Positions 9,243-18,731 are shown, counted from the first letter of the stretch. The stretch: 64,000 bases of DNA from Halosolutus gelatinilyticus (GCF_023028105.1 NZ_CP095492.1:496001-560000); one strand, 5' to 3'. The notes: a model not told the origin generated them from the sequence alone. Program-made: numbers and translations.

Positions 9243-9248
9243 CATAAA
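9243..9248 (-). promoter_or_regulatory. TATA box for the GH4 gene
   Basis: On the minus strand TTTATG lies 26-31 bases before ATG 9217, consistent with a leaderless transcript. Confidence 0.45.
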
Positions 9249-9350
9249 CGTATGTGATGCGGATCGTACTCGTACCGGGTTCGATCCGGCCGCAGTGTCG
9301 GACGGACCGGACGCGTTTCCGCCGGCCGCCGTCGGTCGCCGATCTCGGCG

Positions 9351-9809
9351 TCAGTCCGTAACGACGGTAACAGGGCCGTCAAAGTCGAGGATCACGCGCT
9401 GTGCCGTATCGCCGAAGATCGCTTTCCCCGTCGGCGATCGTTTGTGCCCCGTGATGAATACGTGATCGCAGTCGCGTTCCGCCGCGGTCGCGACGATCCG
9501 TCGCGCCTGCTGGCCGTCTTCGACGACGGCGCAGAGCGGCTCGTACTCGACGTCCAGATCGGTCAGTTCGGCCCCGGCGATATCCCTGACGAACTGCCGT
9601 CCGCTCTCCGTGACGTCCGCCGAGGAGTACGACGTGCCTTCGACGTCGGCGATCGTCGACATCGTCTCGAGCGTGTGTTCGTACTCGTCGTCGTTCATCG
9701 TTGCGAGAAGGACGAGTTCGCCACCGGTCCCTGCCGCGAACTCGCCGGCGTTCCGAACTAATCGCTTAGCGGAATCGGTCGATTCGACTACCACGAGTGC
9801 GCGATTCAT
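9351..9809 (-). CDS. Universal stress protein, UspA family
   Basis: A 152-residue single UspA domain. It opens with a hydrophobic strand (RALVVVESTDSAKRLV) and ends with the strand VTVVTD after GDTAQRVILDFDGPV. The C-terminal ITGHKRSPTGKAIFGDTA resembles the ATP-binding G-2x-G-9x-G(S/T) loop but is not a clean match, so nucleotide binding is uncertain. Function is general stress adaptation and cannot be refined. A TATA-like CTTATTAC (9833-9839) precedes the ATG by 24-30 bases, arguing against the longer frame starting at 10136. Confidence 0.8.
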   Translation of the reverse strand: MNRALVVVESTDSAKRLVRNAGEFAAGTGGELVLLATMNDDEYEHTLETMSTIADVEGTSYSSADVTESGRQFVRDIAGAELTDLDVEYEPLCAVVEDGQQARRIVATAAERDCDHVFITGHKRSPTGKAIFGDTAQRVILDFDGPVTVVTD

Positions 9810-10142
9810 GGCGCGACGTTCACTCACGCAAGTAATAAGTATTGTGTCCGACTGGGTACCGAGTATGACCGGGAAATAGGACGGCGAAGCATACTCATGG
9901 CAGCCCAACGTGCTCACCGAATCGTTTGTCGAGTGGTAACGCTCGACGGATAGCTGGTACAGAACGCTATTTCGAAATGGAGAACACGGTTCGGAACCAC
10001 GCAATACGCGGAGAATGCATCTATGAAGAGCGGAGGTCGATTCAGTTCCCACCGCCGATCGCGCAGAACCGTCCATCCAGTGCGTCTGCCGGCGGACGGA
10101 TGGGTGGGGCCGCGAACGCAAGCGGACGCCGGCCAACGTCAG

Positions 10143-10162
10143 TTACATACGTACCTCTGTAA
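10143..10162. promoter_or_regulatory. Motif 1 palindrome, copy 2
   Basis: TTACATACGTACCTCTGTAA fits the consensus with 5-bp arms and a central GTAC. It ends 339 bases before the IclR-2 start, nearly the offset seen at IclR-1 and IclR-4. Confidence 0.65.
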
Positions 10163-10472
10163 ACGTACTCGAATCGACTGGAGAGAGACACTCAATAACA
10201 TCCACCGATCCGTTCCAATAGCGCCAAAATCGTTCTGTGTACCAGAATTGTGTGCGGCCACGGCACATATTCGTTGTCTGCTCGTCGTCGCGACTGCAGC
10301 AGATGTGGTTCGAACACCAGTATTGGACATACGTTTCGATCTAAAATACAATGGTTCCCCAACATGCATCGCACCCGGCTCACATTCACAATTCCAAAAT
10401 CGACCGGTCCGTTCTGGTGTGTTCAACGGCTTGTGTGCGACACCGACCACAGTTCGGTATGAGAGAACAACA

Positions 10473-10479
10473 CATATAT
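10473..10479 (+). promoter_or_regulatory. TATA box for IclR-2
   Basis: CATATAT lies 23-29 bases before ATG 10502 and supports that start over the in-frame ATG at 10478, which overlaps the box. Confidence 0.45.
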
Positions 10480-10501
10480 GATTTCAGGTGCATACGCGAA
10501 T

Positions 10502-11263
10502 ATGGTAAAACCGAGCCGTTCCGTCCAAACGATCGACCGGACGTTCGAGATCCTCGAGGTGATCCACGAGCTCGACGGCGCCGGCGTCTCGGAGATCGCC
10601 GAACGAGTCGACATCGGAAAGAGCGCAGTCCACAGCCACCTGACGACGCTGTCGAACCGCGAGTACGTCGACAAGGACGGCGACGAATATCACATCGGCC
10701 TCTCGTTTCTCGGGCTGGGCGCGTACGCGCGAAACCGAACGCCGATCTACGACGCGGCGCAGTCACGGGCCGACACCCTCGCCAACCAGACGGGCGAGTT
10801 AGTGAACCTCCTCGTCGAGAAAAGCGGAATGGGCATCTACCTCTACCAGGCGAAAGGGGAGAACGCGGTCGAACTCGACACCCACGAGGGAAAGCGCGTT
10901 CGGATGCACTGTACGGCACTCGGAAAGGCGATCCTCGCGTTCCGTCTGTCCGAGGAGGTCGACGAGATCATCGACGAGCACGGGCTTCCGACACTGACCA
11001 GTCAGACCGTCGCCGATCGCGAACGGTTGCACGCAGAACTCGAGGAGATCCGCGAACGACGGTACGCGATCGATCGCGAGGAACGCCTCAATGGCCTGCG
11101 GTGTATCGCGGCGCCGATCACCGACGATGCCGACCGGAGCATCGCGGCGATCAGCGTTGCCTGTCCCGTCCACCGCGTCGACGACGAGCGGTTCTACGAG
11201 GACCTCCCCGAGGCGGTGTTGGGCGCGGCGAACGTGATCGAACTCGAGTACAACTACTCGTAG
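10502..11263 (+). CDS. IclR-family transcriptional regulator (IclR-2)
   Basis: A 253-residue regulator with an N-terminal winged helix (SVQTIDRTFEILEVIHEL, then GKSAVHSHLTTLSNREYV) and a C-terminal effector domain with MHCTALGKAIL and RERRYAIDREE. It lies 149 bases upstream of the ribose-type ABC operon on the same strand and is its likely local regulator; that link is from position only. An ATG at 10478 would add 8 residues but overlaps the TATA box. Confidence 0.9.
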   Translation: MVKPSRSVQTIDRTFEILEVIHELDGAGVSEIAERVDIGKSAVHSHLTTLSNREYVDKDGDEYHIGLSFLGLGAYARNRTPIYDAAQSRADTLANQTGELVNLLVEKSGMGIYLYQAKGENAVELDTHEGKRVRMHCTALGKAILAFRLSEEVDEIIDEHGLPTLTSQTVADRERLHAELEEIRERRYAIDREERLNGLRCIAAPITDDADRSIAAISVACPVHRVDDERFYEDLPEAVLGAANVIELEYNYS

Positions 11264-11382
11264 ATCGACCGCACGTTCGTTGCGTCAGTCTCGCCGCGGT
11301 ACGTCGGATCGGACTCGGTCGCGGTTTGGCTTCGGGCAGTACCGGTCCGGTGAGATTGTGGATCCGGTGTTAGACACGAAAA

Positions 11383-11388
11383 TTTATA
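11383..11388 (+). promoter_or_regulatory. TATA box for the ribose-type ABC operon
   Basis: TTTATA lies 25-30 bases before ATG 11413. An inverted repeat, ATGGGC-N7-GCCCAT (11392-11410), fills the space between box and start and could be an operator. Confidence 0.55.
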
Positions 11389-11412
11389 CTGATGGGCCTG
11401 GCACGCCCATGC

Positions 11413-12570
11413 ATGCCACAGGGTGATAGCGGAAGAGCCAGCATAGACCTCGGAGCGGGCGTCTCCCGACGGGACGTTATGCGGCGACTCGGGGCAGCAA
11501 GTGCGGTCGGTGCGACGGCGAGCCTGGCCGGGTGCAGCGACCTCGTGTTCCGAGACGGCGAGGACGACGGCTCGAGCGCGAGAAACTGCGAAGACGGAGT
11601 GAACTACCAGCAGATCGACCTCGTACCGCCGCCGACCGACCTCGATTACGAGAGCGGCGGGAACGAACGCGAGGTGAACATGGTGACCCACGACGCCGCA
11701 ACGTCGTTTTTCGACCCGACAATGGCCGGGCTTCACGACGCCGCGAGTCAGGTCGGCTGGAGCGCGAACTTTTCCGGTCCGACCGGCGGCGAAGACGTCG
11801 AAGAGCAGGTCACGATCCTCGAGTCGACGGTCGACGCCGGACCGGACGTGATCCTCACGACGATCATCGACGAACACGCGTACGATTCGGTGCTCCAAGA
11901 GGCCCTCGATAACGACATCGTCGTGCTCGCGTATAACGCGAACTCGCTCTCGACGCAGCAGATGGAAGAGCAGTTCGACCGGGCGCTGGCGTACGTCGGA
12001 CAGGACAACTACGCGGCCGGCTACGTCTGCGGGCTCGCCGCCGCCGAGCGACTCGAGAGCGACGACGGACAGGTGACGATCGCCACGTGCTGTCCGGGCC
12101 ACTCGGCGCTGGGCGAACGCGCGGCGGGTATCAAGGACGCACTGACGGAGGAGACCGGCGTCGAGACCGACCAGCTCGACGTTACCGACGATTCGAACGA
12201 GGGGATCGCTCGTCTGGAGGACCACATCGCGTCGACCGAGAACCTGCTCGGCATCGTCGGGACCGACGCCTACACCTGGTTCATCGGCGAGGCGCTCAAG
12301 AGCCAGGGCGTCGAAGACGAACTGCTCGGCGGCGGCTTCGACCTCGAGGAGCCGACGATGGAGGCCATCAACAACGGCGTGATGGACTACACGATCGGGC
12401 AGGACCCGTACTCACAGGGGTACGTGCCGACGATGCTCGCCTGGCTGTACATGGAGCGGGGGATTCCGCCGAAAGACTACAAGACGGGCGCCGAAGTGAT
12501 CGATCAGGAGAACATCGAGTTCGCGCTGAAACGGAGCGACTGGTCGACGCTGCTCGAGCAACAGGGCTAA
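11413..12570 (+). CDS. Sugar ABC transporter substrate-binding lipoprotein, RbsB-like
   Basis: A 385-residue binding protein of the periplasmic-binding-protein-like type I fold used for ribose, xylose, fructose or inositol. A Tat motif (SRRDVMRRL) followed by a hydrophobic stretch ends in the lipobox LAGC, so it should be a surface-anchored lipoprotein. The mature part has sugar-PBP features such as VNMVTHD, a QVGW block and repeated VILTTIIDE and VVLAYNANS strand ends. The TATA spacing fits ATG 11413 better than the in-frame ATG at 11392. It is the first gene of a three-gene operon with an ATPase (2-base gap) and permease. The ligand cannot be read from the sequence. Confidence 0.85.
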   Translation: MPQGDSGRASIDLGAGVSRRDVMRRLGAASAVGATASLAGCSDLVFRDGEDDGSSARNCEDGVNYQQIDLVPPPTDLDYESGGNEREVNMVTHDAATSFFDPTMAGLHDAASQVGWSANFSGPTGGEDVEEQVTILESTVDAGPDVILTTIIDEHAYDSVLQEALDNDIVVLAYNANSLSTQQMEEQFDRALAYVGQDNYAAGYVCGLAAAERLESDDGQVTIATCCPGHSALGERAAGIKDALTEETGVETDQLDVTDDSNEGIARLEDHIASTENLLGIVGTDAYTWFIGEALKSQGVEDELLGGGFDLEEPTMEAINNGVMDYTIGQDPYSQGYVPTMLAWLYMERGIPPKDYKTGAEVIDQENIEFALKRSDWSTLLEQQG

Positions 12571-12572
12571 TC

Positions 12573-13376
12573 ATGAGTTCGGAACCGATCATTCGCACGA
12601 AGAAACTGTCGAAGGAGTTCGAGACCGTACACGCGGTGAAGGGCGTCGACTTCAGCGCCACCGAGGGCGAGATCATGGCCGTCGTCGGCGACAACGGCGC
12701 GGGGAAGTCGACGCTGATCGAGATGCTCTGTGGCGTGTTGGAGCCGACCGACGGCGACGTCTTCCTCAGAGGCGAACGAGTCCAGTTCGACGACTACAAC
12801 GACGCACAGGAGGCGGGGATCGGCACCGTCTACCAGGATCTCGCGCTCGCGGAGAGCCAGTCGGTGGCGGCGAACATCTTCCTCGGAAACGAGCCGACGA
12901 CGGCGGGACTCGCCGGCCGGCTGGGGCTCGTCGACGAGCGCGAGATGGCCGCGGAGGCGTCGTCGATCCTCGAACAGGTGCAGATTCCGGTCGATCCGCA
13001 CGGCACCGTTCGCAGCCTCTCCGGCGGACAGCAACAGGCGGTCGCGATCGCTCGTGCGTTGCAGTTCGACCCGGAAATCCTCATCATGGACGAACCGACG
13101 AGCGCGCTGTCGATCGAGGGCGTGCGGAACGTACTGAACGTCGTGGGCGGACTTCGAGAGCGGGGGATCACGATTATTCTCATCAGTCACAACATCGAGG
13201 AGGTACTCGGTATCGCGGATCGGATCACGGTGCTCCACCAGGGAGAGCTGATGGGCGTCCTCGACGCCGACGAGGCCGACCGCGAGGACATCGTCTTGCT
13301 GATGATGGGCGGGAGCGAGGAGGACCGCGTCGAAGACCTCACCGAAGCCGGAGCCGAGGAGGGGTCGACCGCATGA
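12573..13376 (+). CDS. Sugar ABC transporter ATPase, single-domain RbsA/FrcA type
   Basis: A 267-residue ATPase. The Walker A is GDNGAGKST at about 35-43, the signature LSGGQQQAVAIARAL, the Walker B ILIMDEPTSAL and the switch His lies in LISHN. The GDNGAGKST form is typical of the CUT2 (ribose/fructose) class. RbsA normally carries two such domains in about 500 residues; this protein has one, like FrcA. It follows the binding protein by 2 bases and shares an ATGA overlap with the permease, so the three are translationally coupled. Confidence 0.9.
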   Translation: MSSEPIIRTKKLSKEFETVHAVKGVDFSATEGEIMAVVGDNGAGKSTLIEMLCGVLEPTDGDVFLRGERVQFDDYNDAQEAGIGTVYQDLALAESQSVAANIFLGNEPTTAGLAGRLGLVDEREMAAEASSILEQVQIPVDPHGTVRSLSGGQQQAVAIARALQFDPEILIMDEPTSALSIEGVRNVLNVVGGLRERGITIILISHNIEEVLGIADRITVLHQGELMGVLDADEADREDIVLLMMGGSEEDRVEDLTEAGAEEGSTA

Positions 13377-14392
13377 GCGAGAAGACGGCCACGGCCGGCA
13401 AGTCGGCCGTGACTCGCGATCCGTCGGCGTTCGTTCGGCGGCTCACCTCGCGACGGGAGGCCGGCGTCCTGTTCGGGTTCGTCACGCTCTATGCGATCAT
13501 CGCCGTCACGCGTCCGGACATCTTCTTCAGCTGGCAGGACATCTCCGGAGTGACCTTCCGGCTCTTCCGGACGGCGTCGATCTACGTCATCGTCGGCATC
13601 GGCATGAGCTTCCTGATCATCAGCGGCGAATTCGACCTCTCGGTCGGGTCGATGTTCGCCGTCGGCGGGCTCACGTTCGCATTGCTCATGCAGAACTACC
13701 AGCTCACGGGCCTCGCGAGCGTGGTGCTCGTCCTCCTGCTCGCGGCGGGCGTCGGCCTCACGAACGGCGTGATCGTGACGAAAGTCGGCGTCCCGTCGCT
13801 GATCGCGACGATCGGGATGTTGAGCGTGCTCCGCGGCGTCGCACTCGCGATCACCGACGGCTCGTGGGGCGTCCCGCAAAACGACGCCGTAGTCGGGCTG
13901 TTGGGCGGCAAAGCGGAGATCCTCGGCGTCACGGTCGCCCACCAGGTCGTCTGGGCGGCGCTGCTGGTGCTCGTTTTCGGGTTCGTCCTCCAGAAGACGC
14001 GCTTTGGCTACCACGTCTTCGCCGTCGGCGACGATCAGGACGCCGCCGAGAAGACCGGCATCGACGCCGACATGGTGAAGATCCGGAACTTCGTCATCGT
14101 CGCGATGCTCGCGGCGCTGGCCGGCATGATCAACATCTCCTACTACGGGTCGATGTTCGCCTCGAGCGGACAGACCTACGAGCTGTTGATCATCGCGGCC
14201 GTCGTCATCGGCGGGACGAACCTCTTCGGCGGCGAAGGCTCGCTCTCCGGGATGGTGCTCGGCGCGCTCGTCATCGCCATCATCCCGCAGGTGCTCGTCC
14301 TGAACGGGATGAGCGTGGACATTCAAGAGCTGCTAACCGGGGTGATCATCATCGCCGCGGTCGTCCTCGACATCATCTTCAGGGGACGGTAG
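13373..14392 (+). CDS. Sugar ABC transporter permease, RbsC/FrcC type
   Basis: A 339-residue CUT2-class permease with about nine hydrophobic segments. Family landmarks are GMSFLIISGEFDLSVGSM near residue 80, PSLIATIGMLSVLRGVALAITDG near 150 and IIAAVVIGGTNLFGGEGS near 275. Its ATG overlaps the ATPase stop. With the upstream lipoprotein and ATPase it completes an importer. Confidence 0.92.
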   Translation: MSEKTATAGKSAVTRDPSAFVRRLTSRREAGVLFGFVTLYAIIAVTRPDIFFSWQDISGVTFRLFRTASIYVIVGIGMSFLIISGEFDLSVGSMFAVGGLTFALLMQNYQLTGLASVVLVLLLAAGVGLTNGVIVTKVGVPSLIATIGMLSVLRGVALAITDGSWGVPQNDAVVGLLGGKAEILGVTVAHQVVWAALLVLVFGFVLQKTRFGYHVFAVGDDQDAAEKTGIDADMVKIRNFVIVAMLAALAGMINISYYGSMFASSGQTYELLIIAAVVIGGTNLFGGEGSLSGMVLGALVIAIIPQVLVLNGMSVDIQELLTGVIIIAAVVLDIIFRGR

Positions 14393-15540
14393 CCGCGCTC
14401 TTCCCACTCAAGTGTCAGCGGTATCGCGAGGGCCGGAAGAACGCGATCGCAGTCGCCCGCCGTAGCTGCACTGGCAGAGGTGTCCGGCGAAGTGTCCGTG
14501 CGCTTCGGACGCGATGCGATCGACACTCGCCGCAGTAGGGACTGTTACGCGTTCGTCAGTCTTGCACAGACTCAGTATTCGTATAGATCGGTAGTAATAC
14601 TTCGGATTTGCCACCTTTTCTCACCCGCGTTCAGCGGCGGCGAACCCGAGATTATGAAACCGTTCACCACGGCGGCTGAAGTTTTCTCCGATGTGAACGA
14701 CTCCTCGCACGCGCCAGTGACCGTTTCGGTGAAGCGAGCCGTCGTCATCGGCGGCGCAGCGGGATCGAACGGGCGATCGCGAGCGCCTCTCGTCTCCTTC
14801 AGCATGCCTCAGAACGCCGATACCTACCGACGGGAACCGCCGTCTCTCGTTCGCCTTAGCTTCAATCGTCCGCCTATTTGAACCGCCAGGCGAAAATGAT
14901 TATAAAAATATGAATTATTATAATATTTCATAGTTATATGATAGCTGGTGACGGGAGCCGATAGGCTTCTTCGAGACCGAACGTTTACATTCACATGTTC
15001 GTAGGATCAATGCTCGCTGGCGTCCGCCCGATCGGTCCTGATTTCCCTTCTCGGCCTATCCGCTCCCGTCATCTCGTTATCCGGCGGTGACGGACGGAAA
15101 TCATGAGCTAATATCGCGATAAAGGTGCCACAGCGAACGGCGGGACGGTTCGTTCTTATGCCATCAAATCGGAGCCGGTATTGTCGTAATTGACACGCGT
15201 CTCCGAACGCCTCCCGGTTGGCCGCTCGACTCTATCGGTCGTCACTCGAAACGGAGTCACAGCGACGAAAGTAGCACCTTTCGTCCGCTTCGACGATCCG
15301 AGCCGTCGGCCGCGTCACCGTCGCCGATCCGTTCGGAGTTTGTACGACGAAAAAGCGGGTACTCGGAGCAGTTCCACCGACTACGTGACGGACCGATCAC
15401 GGCGCCGAACCTCATACTCGTGGTCGTCGCGATACTGGAATCGACTTCTCGCGTCAGTCGACACCTGCAAATCGGCGCGTTCGAATGGGTCGGACGATCG
15501 GCGGAGCAAGAAATTTAGCCCCCGCGCGCCACGTCGGGAC
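14393..15540. other. Gene-free region with AT-rich patch
   Basis: These 1.15 kb between the CUT2 permease and the enolase-superfamily gene hold no recognisable gene. A strongly AT-rich patch lies at about 14895-14945. A degraded motif 1 copy (TTACA-N10-CGTAG, 14985-15004) follows. AATTTAG at about 15510-15516 is a plausible TATA box for the gene starting at 15541. Confidence 0.5.
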
Positions 15541-16986
15541 ATGGCGATCGAAATTTCGGCGACGTCCTTTCACGTCGTCGATCTCGAAACGCGGTTCCCC
15601 TTCCACTTCGGGAACGTAGCGGTCACGAAGATCCCGAAGGTGCTCCTCCGCGTGAAGGCCGAGGTGGACGAGAAATCCCAAGACGGCATCGCGATGGGCG
15701 GATTGATTCCCGGTTGGTTCTACAAGGATCCCGAGATGGACCTCGACGCGGGCTACCGGAGTATGATCGACGCGTTCCGTTCGGCCGCCGATATCGCCCG
15801 GACCCTCAGCCCCCGGCCCACGGCGTTTGCGTTCTGGCGATCGCTCTACGAGGAACAACACGAGTGGGCCGCCGGCACCGACTGCCCGGCGCTGCTCTGG
15901 TCGTACGGCGTGAGCCTCGTCGAACAGGCGCTGATCGACGCCGTCTGCCGCGCGAAGAACACGACCTTCGCGAACGCGGTCAGGGAGAACGCGTTCGGCA
16001 TCGACCTCGGATCCGTGTACGACGAGCTGGCTTCCGCCGACCCCGCCGGTCTGCTCCCGGACGAGCCGCGACGCTCGACGGCGATCAGGCACACCGTCGG
16101 CCTCGACGACCCGCTCACGGCGGCGGATATCGGGGACGATCGGCCGGACGACGGGCTCCCGCTAACGCTCGGCGAGCACGTCCGCGAAACCGGAGTGAAC
16201 CACTTCAAGATCAAACTGTCGGCCGACCTCGAACGCGATGCGACCCGCCTCGCCAGGATCGGCGACGTCCTCGCCGACGCAGGCGTCGAGGAGTATCGCT
16301 GCACCGTCGACGCCAACGAGGGGTACGACTCGGCCGGCGAGTTCCGGCGCCACTGGGAGGCCCTCGCGTCGGAGCCCGCGCTCGCGGCCGTCTTCGATTC
16401 GCTCGCGTACGTCGAACAGCCGCTCCCTCGAGACGAGGCGTTCACCGCCGAAACGAGAGACGTACTCACGTCGTGGGCCGACGCCCCGCCGATCGTTATC
16501 GACGAGTCCGACGACCGCATCGCCAGCGCGGGCGCCGCGCTGTCGTACGGCTACGCCGGAACGAGTCACAAGAACTGCAAAGGGGTGTTCAAAGGCATCG
16601 CGAACGCGTGTCTGGTCGCCCACCGCAACCGAACGAGCGAGGATCGTCGCTTCGTCGTCAGCGCCGAGGACCTGACGACCGTCGGCCCCGTCGAATTGCT
16701 CCAGGACCTCTCCGTGACGGCGACGATCGGGGTCGATCACGTCGAACGAAACGGCCACCACTACTTCGCGGGACTTCGCGCGTTCTCCAACGGGATTCGA
16801 GAGGAGCTGCTGTCCGCACACGGCGACCTGTACCGTCGTCACGAGGAGGGGTTTCCGACGCTCGATATCAGGGACGGAACGATTGAACTGGGCTCGGTAC
16901 TCGATGCACCCTTCGGCGTCGCACCGCTGTGCGATACGAGCCAGTTTACGCCGCTCGAGATGTGGCTCGAAACAGTATCCAACTAG
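15541..16986 (+). CDS. Divergent enolase-superfamily (mandelate racemase/muconate lactonising-like) protein
   Basis: A 481-residue protein, about 100 longer than typical MR/MLE enzymes. Superfamily hallmarks are recognisable: FKIKLS (catalytic Lys strand), TVDANEGYD (first metal Asp), VEQPLP (second, Glu), VIDESDD (third) and HKNCKGVFKG, which may carry the second base. The N-terminal capping region has extra sequence (FAFWRSLYEEQHEWA). Such enzymes take a proton alpha to a carboxylate, then dehydrate, racemise or cycloisomerise. Its substrate is unknown to me and it resembles none of the other three enolase-superfamily proteins here closely. The gene is apparently monocistronic. ATG 15541 follows a TATA-like AATTTAG by about 25 bases. 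Confidence 0.7.
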   Translation: MAIEISATSFHVVDLETRFPFHFGNVAVTKIPKVLLRVKAEVDEKSQDGIAMGGLIPGWFYKDPEMDLDAGYRSMIDAFRSAADIARTLSPRPTAFAFWRSLYEEQHEWAAGTDCPALLWSYGVSLVEQALIDAVCRAKNTTFANAVRENAFGIDLGSVYDELASADPAGLLPDEPRRSTAIRHTVGLDDPLTAADIGDDRPDDGLPLTLGEHVRETGVNHFKIKLSADLERDATRLARIGDVLADAGVEEYRCTVDANEGYDSAGEFRRHWEALASEPALAAVFDSLAYVEQPLPRDEAFTAETRDVLTSWADAPPIVIDESDDRIASAGAALSYGYAGTSHKNCKGVFKGIANACLVAHRNRTSEDRRFVVSAEDLTTVGPVELLQDLSVTATIGVDHVERNGHHYFAGLRAFSNGIREELLSAHGDLYRRHEEGFPTLDIRDGTIELGSVLDAPFGVAPLCDTSQFTPLEMWLETVSN

Positions 16987-17376
16987 CCGCGTTACCGGTC
17001 GTGTTACGGACAGGACCGGCAGCAGCAGCAGGGCGACCGAACGGATGGTTCCGAGGGATGGTGCAACTCCGGCGGCCATCCTGAAAAGGAGTATGTCGCC
17101 GGAGGCCACGACCGTTATTGTCGATGTGATATCATTACAGGTGAACTGATGAGTGAGGCGATCGACGGATCAGACTACGTCGCGCGTTGCCGTGGGTTTG
17201 CAAACGGGGCCCGGACAGCCTACGGCATCACGACCCGCTCGCGCTCGCGATTCGTCGGTGATATCCGTCGCGCACCGCCCGTCGAGTGAAACCGTGAGCC
17301 TGGCCGCAACACCACTTCTACGGCCCGTTCAGACCCGTTACTTCTCGAATCCGTCTCGTCGGCCGTCGGGTGACCG
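16987..17376. other. Intergenic, no feature seen
   Basis: These 390 bases separate the plus-strand enolase-superfamily gene from the minus-strand VOC gene. I see no gene, repeat or clear operator. Confidence 0.5.
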
Positions 17377-17751
17377 TTATTCGAGATTCTCGATCAGTTC
17401 GATCTCCCATCCGTCCGGCCCCTCGATAAACGCCACGCGGACGCCGACCTCGTCGAGCGTCATCGGCCCGTCGATAATCCTGCGATCGTCGAGGTCGTCG
17501 ACGGTCGAGTCGACGTCCGCCACGGCCAGCGCGACGTGTTCGAAGTCGCCCGTCTCCACCGGTTCGTCGGATTCGACGAGTTGGAGAGCGGCGTCGTCGG
17601 CGGCGGACGGATCCGGGTGGCCGAGGAAGACGTTTCTCGTCCCATCGTCCGTCTCGAACGAACGGACCACCTCGAAACCGACCAGTTCATCGTAGAACGC
17701 GACGTTCGATTCGACGTCCGAAACACGAATCGCCGTGTGTAGGAGTGTCAT
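17377..17751 (-). CDS. VOC-family (glyoxalase/bleomycin-resistance fold) protein
   Basis: A 124-residue protein of the vicinal oxygen chelate fold. Two beta-alpha-beta-beta-beta modules are visible: MTLLHTAIRVSDVESNVAFY...ALQLVE and FEHVALAVADVDSTVDDL...VAFIEGPDGWEIELIE. Candidate metal ligands are His5, the Gln in ALQLVE, His in FEHVALAV and Glu in WEIELIE, the four positions used by glyoxalase I. Lactoylglutathione lyase is the usual annotation, but haloarchaea lack glutathione, so the true substrate is open. Confidence 0.8.
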   Translation of the reverse strand: MTLLHTAIRVSDVESNVAFYDELVGFEVVRSFETDDGTRNVFLGHPDPSAADDAALQLVESDEPVETGDFEHVALAVADVDSTVDDLDDRRIIDGPMTLDEVGVRVAFIEGPDGWEIELIENLE

Positions 17752-17934
17752 CGCCAGAAAGATAATTCAAGGTAGATTAAATAGACTACGGTTCGGGACC
17801 ATCCTACGCTCCGGTTCTCACCGGCGTTCTGTCGTTCGCGAGCGGAAGACGATCGAGACGCCGGCCGGCCCGACGAGAACCGGTCGGGCGAGAGCCGAAC
17901 TCAGCGAACACGCCCAAGCCGGTATCGGGGACGG

Positions 17935-18702
17935 CTACGCGAGCGCGAGTTCGAGTTCGTACTCGGTGACGATCTCCGTAACCGTGTCGGCGAGTCGTTG
18001 CTCTTCGTCGGGGTCAGTGAACAGATGTTCCGGACCGGTGATGCTGAACCCGCCGATCACATCACCCGATCGTTTGGTCGCCGCGACGCCGATTCCGTGG
18101 AGTTCCCGGAAGTTCTCGGCGTGGTTGACGGCGTAGCCCTGGTGACGGATCTCGGCGAGTTCGTCGAACAGCGTTTCTCGGTCCGTGATCGTGTTCTGCG
18201 TCTCCTCCGGCATTCCCCATTTATCGAGCGTCTGCTCGGCCCGCAATCGAGGGAGTTCGGCGAGTATCGCTTTCCCGACGGCGGTGTTGTGGAGATAGAG
18301 TCGATTTCCGAGCTGCTCGTGGGTCCAGCCCATCTTGTTCCCCGACGCCGTGTGGACGAACACGGCTCTCCCGTCCATCTCGACGGCAAAGATCGACCTG
18401 AGTCCTAGCTCCTGGTACAGTCGCTCCGTGAATTCGCGCGCAAGGACGAACCCCTCTTCGCGAGTCCGGACCTGATTCCCCAACCGCAGCAGTTCGGGAC
18501 CGAGGTGGTAACAATCCCCCTGTTTGAACAGGAAGCTCGCCGATTCGAGGGTCGCGAGGTGGCCGTGGATAGTACTCTTCGGCGTCTCCATCTGGTCCGC
18601 GATCTCGGAGACTCTGGCGCCGTTCAGCTCTTCGACGAGTTCGAGGATCTCTATCGACGTGGCGGTTGTCCGGAGTTTTTTCGAGTCGCGTTCTCGGGCC
18701 AT
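17935..18702 (-). CDS. IclR-family transcriptional regulator (IclR-3)
   Basis: A 255-residue IclR protein. The winged helix spans about residues 8-70 (SIEILELVEELNGARVSEIADQ, recognition part PKSTIHGHLATLESASF). The effector domain has YLHNTAVGKAILAEL and HQGYAVNHAEN. It starts at ATG 18702, preceded at 24-29 bases by a TATA box abutting a motif 2 palindrome. Upstream lies 930 bases of gene-free DNA with three motif 1 sites and two further motif 2 sites, shared with a divergent Gfo/Idh/MocA gene, its most likely target. Confidence 0.9.
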   Translation of the reverse strand: MARERDSKKLRTTATSIEILELVEELNGARVSEIADQMETPKSTIHGHLATLESASFLFKQGDCYHLGPELLRLGNQVRTREEGFVLAREFTERLYQELGLRSIFAVEMDGRAVFVHTASGNKMGWTHEQLGNRLYLHNTAVGKAILAELPRLRAEQTLDKWGMPEETQNTITDRETLFDELAEIRHQGYAVNHAENFRELHGIGVAATKRSGDVIGGFSITGPEHLFTDPDEEQRLADTVTEIVTEYELELALA

Positions 18703-18725
18703 ACGCGGAAAATGGCCGCCACTGT

Positions 18726-18731
18726 AATAAA
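18726..18731 (-). promoter_or_regulatory. TATA box for IclR-3
   Basis: TTTATT on the minus strand, 24-29 bases before ATG 18702, directly abutting a motif 2 palindrome. Confidence 0.5.

Larger units (their letters stand above)
9810..10501. other. Gene-free region upstream of IclR-2
   Basis: These 692 bases between divergent uspA and IclR-2 show no convincing gene. They contain a short perfect palindrome GGTTCGGAACC (9988-9998), a motif 1 site (10143-10162) and the IclR-2 TATA box. Small open frames present are basic and lack family features. Confidence 0.5.

Noticed and set aside
9988-9998. GGTTCGGAACC as another motif 2 site
   Set aside because: Arms match but the spacer is 1 base instead of 7-9, so it cannot be the same dimer site.
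17377-17751. Glyoxalase I acting on glutathione adducts
   Set aside because: Haloarchaea do not use glutathione; the gene is annotated only as VOC family.
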